Shown piece by piece: positions 1 to 8,078 of a stretch of DNA of 13,265 bases. A model generated the notes under the pieces. That model was given only the letters and a program-made list of their open reading frames with translations. It was not told where the DNA came from and searched no databases. The stretch covers positions 1 to 13,265 of the forward strand of contig JAIDJJ010000219.1 of the NCBI GenBank assembly GCA_029052265.1, in the 5' to 3' direction. Positions within the stretch are counted from its first letter, which is position 1, and each line of letters starts with the position of its first letter. Source of the DNA: Muribaculaceae bacterium. GTDB taxonomy: Bacteria > Bacteroidota > Bacteroidia > Bacteroidales > Muribaculaceae. The translations under genes and the position numbers were made by a program.

Positions 1-600
1 ATCGTAGACATCAATGCGGACTTGTTCAATACAGGAGACACTGTGGGATATATCCCGAACGGCGGTATCGGTGGATATTTCGAAGCCATTGAGGCTCCCG
101 GGATAATAGAAGAGGTGAACGGGAAGAAAGCCATCAGGTTTGACAGCAACACTTTCTACCGTTCAAGTTTCCCTCTTCCCTCCACAATACTCGACAACAC
201 TCCTTATACTCTTGAGGCTGTGATCCTGAATCCGGAAATATCGGAAAACGAATGTTATGCCGATTTCACCACCTCCCACGACGAGCTTGAGAAGATAATG
301 GGTGTAAACGGCACAGAACCGAGATGTGGGGTAATGCAGCATTACGGATGGTATGAAGACGCGGGATGGAAAGACGTGAAAAACCTTGAAGGTGAATGGC
401 AGCACATATATGTATGCTTCGACGGGCGCATTGAAAAAGTATATATCAACGGCACCCTCGTAAGCAAGAAAGACATCCAGCTGTTGGTGAAACCCTCCCA
501 ATACGTCACGCTCGGACGCAATGCCGAAAACGAATGGCAATTCACCGGATATATCCATTCTCTCCGCCTTTCCGACGAATTCAAACCGCTTGAGCCTTAA
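1..600 (+). CDS. LamG/concanavalin A-like domain protein, C-terminal fragment
   Basis: The reading frame is open from base 1, so this is the 3' end of a longer gene whose start lies outside the window; a TTG at 22 is not a credible start. About 199 residues are visible. They resemble a LamG-like jelly-roll (concanavalin A-like) domain: a strand-rich region with the hallmark run WQHIYVCFDG, then a VYING strand, a YVTLGRN strand and the closing FTGYIHSLRLSDE. Such domains in Bacteroidales are usually C-terminal carbohydrate-binding or adhesion modules of secreted proteins. The next gene begins 84 bases downstream on the same strand and encodes a secreted glycosidase, so the two may act together on a plant-type glycan; that is inference. 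The catalytic or main domain cannot be known from this fragment. Confidence 0.7.
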   Translation: MVDINADLFNTGDTVGYIPNGGIGGYFEAIEAPGIIEEVNGKKAIRFDSNTFYRSSFPLPSTILDNTPYTLEAVILNPEISENECYADFTTSHDELEKIMGVNGTEPRCGVMQHYGWYEDAGWKDVKNLEGEWQHIYVCFDGRIEKVYINGTLVSKKDIQLLVKPSQYVTLGRNAENEWQFTGYIHSLRLSDEFKPLEP

Positions 601-684
601 GGCTGTTTGCAATTTGCAATTAGTAATTTGTAATTTGAACGGATAACTGATAACGGACAACGAAAAAAACAAAAACATAGCATC
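601..684. repeat. AT-rich intergenic spacer with repeated aatttg words
   Basis: The 84-base gap before the glycosidase gene holds four copies of aatttg within 611-637, in the context of caattagtaatttg. A TTTG at 606-609 followed 21 bases later by TAATTTG (631-637) resembles a Bacteroidetes -33/-7 promoter, but the -7 box is one base short of TAnnTTTG, so it is only a weak candidate. The same kind of words recur, partly in reverse orientation, between leuC and leuD (9636-9698). Confidence 0.4.
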
Positions 685-3099
685 ATGAAGAAACTTTTAG
701 CAGCCACAATGATAGCCTCCATGGCTATCCCGGCTTCGGCTAAATCTCCAGCCAAAGCCTCTCATCACGGCTACCCTATCGACCCGGTGCCTTTCACTTC
801 TGTGAAAGTGACCGACAGTTTCTGGGGACAACGCCTTAAGGCAAGCCGTGAAGTAACTATACCGCTCGCTTTCAGCAAATGCGAGGAAACCGGACGTTAT
901 GAAAACTTCGTAAAGGCGGCTCACCCTTCCGACACTATCCATGTAGGTGGTCTCGCTTTTGACGATACTGACGTATATAAAACTATCGAGGGAGCAAGCT
1001 ACCTCCTCCAGACATATCCTGACAAACGCCTCGAAAACTATATCGACAGCGTACTGGTGATTGTAGCCGCTGCCCAGGAGGCTGACGGATACCTATACAC
1101 TTCCCGCACCATGAACCCCAAACATCCGCACGAATGGGCGGGTTCAAAACGTTGGGAACTGGTGGAAGACCTGAGCCATGAGTTTTATAACCTCGGACAT
1201 ATGGTGGAAGGTGCAATAGCTCATTATCAGGCAACCGGCAAACGCAATTTCCTTGACATCGCCATCAAATATGCAGACTGTGTCTGCCGTGAGATCGGAG
1301 ACGGTCCCGGACAGGTGGCTCGTGTACCCGGACACCAGATCGCGGAAATGGCACTCGCTAAACTATATCTCTTTACCGGCGATAAGAAATATCTCGACCA
1401 GGCTAAATATTTTCTTGACAAACGCGGATACACTTCCCGTACAGACGAATACAGCCAGGCTCATAAGCCGGTCGTAGAGCAGGACGAAGCTGTAGGACAT
1501 GCCGTGCGCGCGGCATACATGTATGCCGGCATGGCTGACGTAGCCGCACTCACCGGCGATTCCGCCTATATAAAGGCGATCGACAGGATCTGGGACAATA
1601 TCGTCGGCAAAAAATATTACATCACCGGCGGAATCGGCGCCACAAGCAACGGTGAAGCTTTCGGTAAAAACTACGAACTTCCCAACATGTCGGCATATTG
1701 CGAGACATGCGCGGCAATCGGCAATGTCTATGTCAATCACCGCCTCTTCCTGTTGCATGGAGATTCAAAATACTATGACGTGGTGGAACGCACCCTTTAC
1801 AACGGGCTCATATCCGGTGTGGCTCTTGACGGAGGAAGCTTCTTCTACCCCAACCCGCTCGAAAGCATGGGGCAACATCAGCGCCAGCCCTGGTTCGGAT
1901 GCGCATGCTGCCCGTCGAACATCGCACGATTCATACCCTCGCTGCCCGGATACGTATACGCTACAAAAGATGACAATGTTTTCGTCAACCTTTATATGAG
2001 CAATACCGGCAATCTCAAAGTCAACGGCAAGGATGTCACCCTGTCCCAGCAGACCAACTATCCCTGGAACGGAAATATCGCTCTATCCGTCGACAAAAAC
2101 AAAGCCGGCAAGTTCGGTCTGAAACTCCGTATCCCGGGATGGGTGCAGAACAAACCGGTGCCCAGCGATCTATATTCATACAATGACGGAAAGCGTCTCG
2201 GATATACTGTGACTGTAAACGGACAACCCGCCCAGGGCTCCGTGACCCCCGACGGCTATTATACAATTGACCGCAACTGGAAAAAAGGTGACAAAGTCGA
2301 GGTGCATTTCGACATGGAACCCCGCACTGTCAAAGCCAACAACAAGGTTGAAGCCGACCGCGGAAGAATCGCAGTGGAGAGAGGTCCTATCGTATATTGC
2401 GCGGAGTGGCCCGACAACGATTTCGATGTCCTCAGCATTTTCGTAAACCAGAAACCACAGTTCTCTGTAAACGAGAAACCGGAACTCCTTGAAGGTATCG
2501 TGGAACTAACCTCCGACGGTCAGGTACTCAGTTATGACGACAAGGGAAGACTTCAGACTAAAGACGTGAAGCTAAACCTCATCCCGTATTATGCCTGGAA
2601 CCACCGGGGAAGCGGCAACATGGCGGTATGGCTTCCGCAGGAACTCAGCGCCTCACGTCCGGTGATGCCTCCGACATTGGCTTCGCAGAGCAAGGTCACC
2701 ACTTCAGTAAAGATGGGCTCGCTGTCATCCCTCAACGACCGCCTTGTACCGAAAGATGAGAACGACCGCTCTGTGCCTTACACCCACTGGTGGCCCAAAA
2801 AAGGTTCTACAGAATGGATATCCTATGAGCTTCCCCAGCCAGAAACCGTACAAAGCGCCACTGTCTATTGGTTTGACGACGGACCGTGGGGAGGGTGCCG
2901 TGTTCCGAAAAGCTGGAAAATCTATTATAAGGATGAAAACGGCAACTGGCAGCCTGTAAGCGGGGCTGATAAATATGGCACTGCAAAAGGGTCTGCCAAC
3001 ACTGTTAACTTCGACCCTGTAAAGACAAATGCAATGAAACTTGAAGTGGTTCTTCCGGATGACAATTCTGCCGGAATCTTCGAGTGGCAGCTCGACTGA
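685..3099 (+). CDS. Secreted GH127/GH146-family glycosidase (beta-L-arabinofuranosidase type)
   Basis: This 804-residue protein has a Sec signal peptide (MKKLLAATMIASMAIPASA, likely cleaved after residue 19), so it probably acts in the periplasm or at the cell surface. Residues of roughly 35-650 match the DUF1680 fold of GH127/GH146: an alpha/alpha barrel followed by beta-sandwich regions. The catalytic set known from the Bifidobacterium enzyme HypBA1 is complete: a general acid/base Glu in GEAFG (E324), the CETC motif (E340, C342) and the CACC motif (C406, C408, C409), where the middle cysteine (C408) is the expected nucleophile and the other Cys plus E340 bind zinc. About 695-804 look like an F5/8 type C-like sandwich (HWWPKKGSTEW; WFDDGPWGGCRVPKSWKIYY). 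The likely activity is release of beta-L-arabinofuranose from plant glycans. The related families GH127 and GH146 cannot be separated by eye, and some members have other substrates. Confidence 0.9.
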   Translation: MKKLLAATMIASMAIPASAKSPAKASHHGYPIDPVPFTSVKVTDSFWGQRLKASREVTIPLAFSKCEETGRYENFVKAAHPSDTIHVGGLAFDDTDVYKTIEGASYLLQTYPDKRLENYIDSVLVIVAAAQEADGYLYTSRTMNPKHPHEWAGSKRWELVEDLSHEFYNLGHMVEGAIAHYQATGKRNFLDIAIKYADCVCREIGDGPGQVARVPGHQIAEMALAKLYLFTGDKKYLDQAKYFLDKRGYTSRTDEYSQAHKPVVEQDEAVGHAVRAAYMYAGMADVAALTGDSAYIKAIDRIWDNIVGKKYYITGGIGATSNGEAFGKNYELPNMSAYCETCAAIGNVYVNHRLFLLHGDSKYYDVVERTLYNGLISGVALDGGSFFYPNPLESMGQHQRQPWFGCACCPSNIARFIPSLPGYVYATKDDNVFVNLYMSNTGNLKVNGKDVTLSQQTNYPWNGNIALSVDKNKAGKFGLKLRIPGWVQNKPVPSDLYSYNDGKRLGYTVTVNGQPAQGSVTPDGYYTIDRNWKKGDKVEVHFDMEPRTVKANNKVEADRGRIAVERGPIVYCAEWPDNDFDVLSIFVNQKPQFSVNEKPELLEGIVELTSDGQVLSYDDKGRLQTKDVKLNLIPYYAWNHRGSGNMAVWLPQELSASRPVMPPTLASQSKVTTSVKMGSLSSLNDRLVPKDENDRSVPYTHWWPKKGSTEWISYELPQPETVQSATVYWFDDGPWGGCRVPKSWKIYYKDENGNWQPVSGADKYGTAKGSANTVNFDPVKTNAMKLEVVLPDDNSAGIFEWQLD

Positions 3100-3122
3100 T
3101 CCGGAAACTTCCAAGTCAATAC

Positions 3123-3164
3123 AAAAAGTATCGCCACAGAAAAATTCCGTGGCGATACTTTTTT
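3123..3164. terminator. Bidirectional intrinsic terminator between convergent genes
   Basis: A perfect 15-bp inverted repeat (aaaaagtatcgccac at 3123-3137, its complement at 3149-3163) is flanked by A and T runs, giving a U-tract in either direction. It sits 24 bases past the glycosidase stop and 24 bases past the end of the convergent porin gene, so it can end both transcripts. Confidence 0.9.
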
Positions 3165-3187
3165 GTCTGTTGAAAAACAGACCGGCT

Positions 3188-4477
3188 TCAGAACACCGGC
3201 ATCTGCCATATAAACCCTACCGACAAGGAATTGGTGCAATAATCCTTGTTGCCGAAAGCCTTCGCGCGGTCGGTATAGTTATAGCTGCGTCCTATATAGG
3301 CTGCATAGAAATGGAGGGTACGGTCTTTGAACGGATAATATTCTATTCCTCCGAGATACCCCCAGGAATTGCAATAAGTGCCCTTTTCAAGACCGTCGTG
3401 ACTCTTATAAATGCCGGAATAGTCATAGATCGCCTTTGCAAATACATTCCATGCCGGATGAAAACGGTAATGGATATGGAATATCGCCGACATATAGTCC
3501 ACATTGGTCGTATTGTATTCAGCACCGTCCGGACATACCATTTTTGTCACAAGCCCCATGCGGTCTACAGCCTGACGGGTATAAGCCCAGTCAAGGAAAG
3601 CTCCGAAGTTGTCTGTGAAATTAAATTCATTGCCAAGTGCGAAATATGTGAGGTTTTTCCCTTTTGTCTCATTCATAAAAGAGACAGACCACTTCGTCTT
3701 ATAGAAATTGTTGAAATCCCCGTTCCAGTTGAGAGTGTACAGTAGCGGCATTTTCGATTTTTTCCAATTGCCATACATCGACTCGGACGATCCCACAAGG
3801 GAATTGAGCACCTGAAACTGCAATTGCTGGCGGGGTGTGAAATTATACGCCGCCCTGACTCCGGTCATAAAGTTGCTCATGTAGTCGGTTATCGCCGTAT
3901 TCTCAAGCACCTCTATAGGATTCAGGTTGAACTCTATCCCGCCATAAGCGGCACACTGCTTCCCTAAAAAGAATTGCCATTTCCCGAGAGTGATGCCGAT
4001 CATCGCATAGTCTATGCTCCCGAGCACATTGTCGCGATACCCCGCAGGGTCATCCCCTTTATTCAGACGCTGGCGATAGCGATAGCTCAGCCAGTCGTTG
4101 ATCTGTCCGGTCATCTCTATACGGAGCTGTTTCATCCGGAACTTCCCTTCGCTGAAAGTGTTGCCGCGCCACAAGGCATTGAAGTCACCCTGCATGTTAA
4201 GATACAGATTGAAAGCGTCGGTCTTCTTCTTTATATCAGTCACTTCTTCGAAAAGACTTCTTTCTTCATTGCGTCTGCCATACCCCCCTTGTTCCGCATC
4301 ACATGCGGTAAGGACCATGCAGGAATCCGCTATTGAAGACTCTGCATCAGGCATGTCGCCCGACAAATTATATTCCACACAGGTGTCATTAAGGCAGCTG
4401 TCGCTGTCAGGGCTATCCGCATTTGCGTACTGAAAAGACAATAAGGCGGCAGCCACTAAAAAATAGTGTTGATTCAT
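3188..4477 (-). CDS. Outer-membrane porin, porin O/P-like
   Basis: The 429-residue product starts with a signal peptide (hydrophobic residues 5-17, probable cleavage after ANA at 20). Residues from about 88 to the end look like a beta-barrel: alternating aromatic and polar strands such as FNLYLNMQGDFNALW, FRMKQLRIEMTGQINDWLSY and GKWQFFLGKQ, with a terminal phenylalanine as in many outer-membrane proteins. The pattern resembles the phosphate-selective porin O/P family, but phosphate as substrate is not implied. Between signal and barrel (21-70) lies an acidic linker with four cysteines (C28, C33, C53, C59). The gene follows dcu on the same strand after 96 bases. This suggests, by context only, that it lets C4-dicarboxylates or aspartate cross the outer membrane. 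Confidence 0.75.
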   Translation of the reverse strand: MNQHYFLVAAALLSFQYANADSPDSDSCLNDTCVEYNLSGDMPDAESSIADSCMVLTACDAEQGGYGRRNEERSLFEEVTDIKKKTDAFNLYLNMQGDFNALWRGNTFSEGKFRMKQLRIEMTGQINDWLSYRYRQRLNKGDDPAGYRDNVLGSIDYAMIGITLGKWQFFLGKQCAAYGGIEFNLNPIEVLENTAITDYMSNFMTGVRAAYNFTPRQQLQFQVLNSLVGSSESMYGNWKKSKMPLLYTLNWNGDFNNFYKTKWSVSFMNETKGKNLTYFALGNEFNFTDNFGAFLDWAYTRQAVDRMGLVTKMVCPDGAEYNTTNVDYMSAIFHIHYRFHPAWNVFAKAIYDYSGIYKSHDGLEKGTYCNSWGYLGGIEYYPFKDRTLHFYAAYIGRSYNYTDRAKAFGNKDYCTNSLSVGFIWQMPVF

Positions 4478-4516
4478 AGCACAATATGGATTTAGGTATA
4501 AATATGGTAGAAGGTA

Positions 4517-4548
4517 GGGAATAATCCGGGACAGTCCGGATTATTCCC
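4517..4548. promoter_or_regulatory. Perfect intercistronic hairpin between dcu and porin
   Basis: A 13-bp perfect inverted repeat (gggaataatccgg at 4517-4529 and its complement at 4536-4548) encloses the loop gacagt. On the transcribed minus strand it is followed by ctaccttct, not a T-run, so it is not a standard intrinsic terminator. It could stabilise the upstream dcu message, be a processing site or attenuate porin expression; the sequence does not decide. Confidence 0.6.
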
Positions 4549-4573
4549 GATTATAAGTCATGATCCCTTACCG

Positions 4574-5872
4574 TCAGTAAAGCTGTATCAGCAGCAGTCC
4601 CACCCCGATAGCCACAATGGTGGCGATCATACCGGGCATCATAAACGAATGGTTGAGCACATATTTTCCGATATGGGTGGTGCCGGTCCGGTCAAAGTTG
4701 ATCGCGGCGACAACCGTAGGATAATTAGGGATAAAGAAATATCCGTTTACGGCAGGGAAGAGAGCGATCAGCATCATCGGGCTTATGCCGAGAGCCAGTC
4801 CCAGAGGCATGATGGCTCGCACCGTGGCTGCCTGGCTATAAAGAAGAATCGACATTACAAACAATGCAAGGGCGAAGAGCCAGGGCATCTGTCTTACAAT
4901 ACCTTCTATAGGACCGGTGATAGCGGCGAGATTTCCATTGATAAACGTATCCCCCATCCACGCGATACCGAAGATAGCTATCACAGCCTGCATTCCGGCG
5001 ATAAACACGCTGCCTTGTGTCGGGGTGATACCGTTGGTCTTCGTACAGATCAGGATCAGCGCGCAGGCGGAGAGCATGAGTATCTCTATGATGGCAGGCA
5101 TCTCCACAGCGGCGCCGTTAAACGTTGGACGCATTGCCGGAATAGATCCGAAAAGCACTATGAGCACCGTCGCCACAAGGAACAATATCACCGACAGCCT
5201 TGCCTTCCCCACATTCTTCACACGGTTGATCGGCTTGCTGTTTTCTTCTATCATTCCTTCTTTCACCCTGCGTTGATATTCGGGATCTTCAAGCAGTTCC
5301 TTTCCAACTCTTTTAGAGAAAAAAGCACCCACAATGACCCCGATAAGCGTTGCCGGGATCGTAATCTTCAGGATATCAAACAGGGATATACCACCTGCCG
5401 TGAGCATCCCGAGCAATGCAACCGTAGCTGCGGAGATCGGACTGGCGGTAATTGCCTGTTGGGAAGCGATGACGGCAATACCCAACGGGCGTTCCGGGCG
5501 TATCTTTGTCTCTCTCGCAACCTCGGCGATAACCGGAAGCACGGAATATGCCACATGGCCTGTTCCTGCCACGAATGTAAACAGATAAGTCACCAGCGGA
5601 CTTACCATCGTCACCTGGGATGGATGTTTACGGAGAAGCTTCTCCGCTATCCCCACCAGATAATCAAGACCTCCGGCAGCCTGCATGGCGGCTGCTGCCG
5701 AGATCACGGCGGCAATCATAAGCATGACATCGATAGGGGGCGATGTCGGTTCAAGACCGAAGACGAATACAAGCACAGCCATTCCGGCTCCGCCCATAAC
5801 CCCCAGACCAATGCCTCCGAGTCGGGCTCCCACTATAATTGCGGCCAATACGATCAGTAGTTGTAGTATCAT
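4574..5872 (-). CDS. dcuB: Anaerobic C4-dicarboxylate transporter, DcuA/DcuB family
   Basis: This 432-residue inner-membrane protein is almost entirely hydrophobic, with about ten or more membrane segments starting at residue 2 and a polar loop near 195-225. It matches the Dcu family throughout: GARLGGIGLG near 15-24, AMQAAGGLDYLVGIAEKLLR (62-81), FVAGTGHVAYSVLPVIAEVA (100-119), ASPISAA (143-149), LLYSQAAT (343-350) and FDRTGTTHIGKYVLNHSF (393-410). Dcu carriers exchange aspartate, fumarate or malate for succinate under anaerobic conditions. The mid-region resembles E. coli DcuA (VTYLFTFVAGTG, SQAAT), while the C-terminal FDR-GTTHIG block resembles DcuB, so the symbol is only a family label. 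Its neighbours fit the role: aspA lies divergently and a porin follows. A possible -7 box TATGTTTC (5951-5958, minus strand) has one mismatch and no matching -33. Confidence 0.9.
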   Translation of the reverse strand: MILQLLIVLAAIIVGARLGGIGLGVMGGAGMAVLVFVFGLEPTSPPIDVMLMIAAVISAAAAMQAAGGLDYLVGIAEKLLRKHPSQVTMVSPLVTYLFTFVAGTGHVAYSVLPVIAEVARETKIRPERPLGIAVIASQQAITASPISAATVALLGMLTAGGISLFDILKITIPATLIGVIVGAFFSKRVGKELLEDPEYQRRVKEGMIEENSKPINRVKNVGKARLSVILFLVATVLIVLFGSIPAMRPTFNGAAVEMPAIIEILMLSACALILICTKTNGITPTQGSVFIAGMQAVIAIFGIAWMGDTFINGNLAAITGPIEGIVRQMPWLFALALFVMSILLYSQAATVRAIMPLGLALGISPMMLIALFPAVNGYFFIPNYPTVVAAINFDRTGTTHIGKYVLNHSFMMPGMIATIVAIGVGLLLIQLY

Positions 5873-6358
5873 AGTCGTAAGGGCGAGGTTGGATTGTTAC
5901 TTTCCAGCCCCATTTGGTTAAGGTTAATGATTAAAGGCTAACTTTACTAAGAAACATACCATTTTTAAAAAAGTTGTACTCCCGCTATCCTAAAAAAAAT
6001 TTTTTTATTTTTTTGGCAATCACCAATCATTTATTTCAACCACTTTTTTACATTATATACTCTTTTCATACCCCATGGCAATCCTTATTCATGATTTCAT
6101 ATCATTCGTGTTTTTACCCAAAAATAACACAAGGTTTAATTTATATTAATCTTAGACCAATATCCGTTTTCTATATGTTATATATTTTGTAAGAGCAGGC
6201 ACCAGGCACCTTCGCCTAACGGGACACAGATTTATCACCCGCAAAAAACGCCGGCATTTAACTTCCGTAGATGCCTCGCGGATTCCCGGGATGTCTGATA
6301 CCCTCTCCTACACGCCATAACCTGTAACTTATTTAGTACCATTTAAAATACATTAATC
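5873..6358. promoter_or_regulatory. Divergent dcu/aspA control region (486 bp)
   Basis: No gene is seen here; a 72-codon frame at 5974 lacks coding character. The left half is very AT-rich, with an A8/T7 tract followed by another T7 (5992-6014) that is likely to be intrinsically curved. A near-consensus -7 element for aspA, TATATTTTG (6181-6189), has one extra base relative to TAnnTTTG and no clear -33 partner. If it is used, aspA would have a long untranslated leader of about 160 bases. That stretch carries a direct repeat of caggcac (6196-6209) and a possible 7-bp stem around ggcattt (6254-6276), but no riboswitch that I recognise. The divergent layout makes this the natural place for shared control of transporter and lyase. 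Confidence 0.5.
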
Positions 6359-7792
6359 ATGGCAACAGACAACACTAAAGGATTCCGTGTGGAATCTGAT
6401 CTTATCGGTTCACTTGAAGTGCCCGCTGAAGCACTGTATGGAGTACAGACTCTCAGAGGCATTCAGAATTTTGAAATCAGCAAATTCCATCTTTACGACT
6501 ATCCCCTGTTTATCAAGGGACTCGCCATAACCAAAATGGCGGCGGCCCGTGCAAACTTCGAACTCGGGCTTCTCTCGAAGGAACAGGCTGACGCCATTGA
6601 ACAGGCATGTCAGGAACTTATCGACGGAAAATTCCGCGACCAGTTCCAGGTAGACATGATCCAGGGAGGCGCAGGAACTTCTACCAACATGAACGCCAAC
6701 GAGGTTATCACTAACCGTGCGTTGGAAATCATGGGTCACAAACCAGGTGAATATCAGTTCCTGTCTCCAAACGACCACGTAAACTGCTCTCAGTCGACCA
6801 ACGACGCATACCCCACAGCAATACATATCGGTATGTATTATACCCACCTCCGTTTCCTTGAACACTACGACAAAATCATCAAGGCGTTCAAAGACAAGGG
6901 TGAGGAATTTAAATCCATTCTGAAAATCGGCAGAACTCAGCTTGAGGATGCCGTGCCTATGACTCTCGGTTTGACTTTCAGCGGATTCGCTTCTATACTT
7001 GAAGATGAGATCAAACATCTTAACGAGGCTGCAGAAGACTTCCTGACTGTCAACATGGGCGCCACCGCCATCGGTACCGGTATCTGCGCCGAGCCGGGAT
7101 ATGCCGAGAAATGTGTGAAAGCCCTCAGCGACATCACCGGATGGGACATCAAGCTCGCCTCTCATCTTGTGGCTGCCACTTCCGACACTTCTTGCCTCGT
7201 AGGTTATGCATCAGCCCTGAAGCGTGTGGCTGTAAAGATGAACAAGATATGCAACGACCTCCGTCTCCTCGCAAGCGGCCCGCGCTGCGGTCTCGGTGAA
7301 TTTAACCTCCCCGCAATGCAGCCCGGTTCTTCAATCATGCCGGGTAAGGTGAATCCTGTCATCCCCGAAGTAATGAACCAGATTTGCTTCAAGGTAATAG
7401 GCAACGAACTCTGTGTGACCATGGCTGGCGAAGCCGCCCAGATGGAGCTCAACGCAATGGAGCCGATCATGGCTCAGTGCGACTTTGAGTCGGTCGACAT
7501 AATGATAAACGGATTCGAGACATTGCGCACCCGTTGTGTGGAGGGAATCAAGGCAAACGCAGAGAAATGTCTCAAGGATGTCCACCTCAGCATATCTGTG
7601 GTCACCGCCCTCAATCCCGTCATCGGTTACAAGAACTCTACCAAGATTGCCAAGGAAGCCCTCGAAACAGGAAGAAGCGTTTACGACCTTGTTCTTGAGC
7701 ACGGCATCCTAAGCAAAGAGGAACTCGATACTGTCCTCGCTCCTGAAAACATGATCAAACCGGTCAAACTTGATATTAAACCGCGCAAGTGA
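6359..7792 (+). CDS. aspA: Aspartate ammonia-lyase (aspartase)
   Basis: The 477-residue enzyme converts L-aspartate to fumarate and ammonia in the cytoplasm. It belongs to the aspartase/fumarase superfamily and carries all three conserved regions: GGAGTSTNMNANE (103-115) and SQSTNDAYPTA (144-154) for substrate binding, GRTQLEDAVP (191-200), and the signature GSSIMPGKVNP (323-333). The first serine of that loop (S324) is the expected catalytic base, with K330 and N332 beside it. The TQLEDA block and the N-terminal RVESDLIGSLEVP favour aspartase over fumarase. Length is normal. The start ATG at 6359 fits the usual N-terminus; no Shine-Dalgarno is visible. It is monocistronic, with its own terminator. 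With the divergent dcu it likely feeds fumarate respiration and supplies ammonia. Confidence 0.96.
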   Translation: MATDNTKGFRVESDLIGSLEVPAEALYGVQTLRGIQNFEISKFHLYDYPLFIKGLAITKMAAARANFELGLLSKEQADAIEQACQELIDGKFRDQFQVDMIQGGAGTSTNMNANEVITNRALEIMGHKPGEYQFLSPNDHVNCSQSTNDAYPTAIHIGMYYTHLRFLEHYDKIIKAFKDKGEEFKSILKIGRTQLEDAVPMTLGLTFSGFASILEDEIKHLNEAAEDFLTVNMGATAIGTGICAEPGYAEKCVKALSDITGWDIKLASHLVAATSDTSCLVGYASALKRVAVKMNKICNDLRLLASGPRCGLGEFNLPAMQPGSSIMPGKVNPVIPEVMNQICFKVIGNELCVTMAGEAAQMELNAMEPIMAQCDFESVDIMINGFETLRTRCVEGIKANAEKCLKDVHLSISVVTALNPVIGYKNSTKIAKEALETGRSVYDLVLEHGILSKEELDTVLAPENMIKPVKLDIKPRK

Positions 7793-7827
7793 CCTGACCA
7801 TTCCGGAGCAAAGACGGAATAACCGGC

Positions 7828-7863
7828 AAAAACGGCATGATGGCTTCATCATGCCGTTTTTTT
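7828..7863 (+). terminator. Intrinsic terminator after aspA
   Basis: A perfect 12-bp stem (aacggcatgatg at 7831-7842 with its complement at 7847-7858), loop gctt, runs directly into seven T residues; flanking A and T runs extend the stem. It isolates aspA from the leader and operon that follow. Confidence 0.95.
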
Positions 7864-7948
7864 ATCCGGAATAAAAGACTCATATTATTTCTATATCCTG
7901 TCTAAAACCATTATTTTGCACGCTTTCGTCCTTTTTTTACTATATTTT

Positions 7949-7980
7949 TTTGCATTTTTGCATTTATAGCCTTAACTTTG
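7949..7980 (+). promoter_or_regulatory. Promoter of the leuC-leuD-cimA-leuB leader, Bacteroidetes type
   Basis: TAACTTTG (7973-7980) is an exact match to the Bacteroidetes -7 consensus TAnnTTTG. A TTTG -33 element lies at 7949-7952, leaving a 20-base spacer, within the usual 19-21. Transcription would begin about 5-9 bases downstream (near 7985-7989), just ahead of the first leader stem and the leader peptide start. Confidence 0.8.
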
Positions 7981-7994
7981 CGACAAAATTCCAA

Positions 7995-8078
7995 CAGACT
8001 GACAATAATGACAAACTTCATTATTATACGACTTATTTCCATTATTCTACGACATCCGTCGGTGGGAAGATCAGTCTG
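7995..8078 (+). promoter_or_regulatory. Candidate protector stem around the leader ORF
   Basis: cagactga (7995-8002), just upstream of the leader start codon, is perfectly complementary to tcagtctg (8071-8078) near the end of the leader ORF. The 8-bp stem would enclose most of the ORF, including the antiterminator strand at 8060-8068. Because the two pairings cross, this stem and the antiterminator cannot both form without a pseudoknot. That would suit a protector structure favouring termination when no ribosome is stalled. Confidence 0.5.

Noticed and set aside
22..24. TTG as the start of the first protein
   Set aside because: The frame is open to base 1, and the LamG-like domain seems to begin outside the window; this is a truncated gene.
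606..637. A promoter for the glycosidase gene
   Set aside because: The TTTG and TAATTTG spacing is suggestive, but the -7 box is one base short and the region is built of repeated aatttg words, so matches by chance are likely.
4649..5860. A 403-codon open frame on the + strand opposite dcu
   Set aside because: It is antisense to a complete, well-recognised transporter, and its translation is rich in His, Arg and Cys with no family resemblance. It is a shadow frame.
6181..6358. A riboswitch or structured leader upstream of aspA
   Set aside because: Only short, imperfect stems and a small direct repeat are visible; nothing matches a known riboswitch class and there is no terminator or antiterminator pair.
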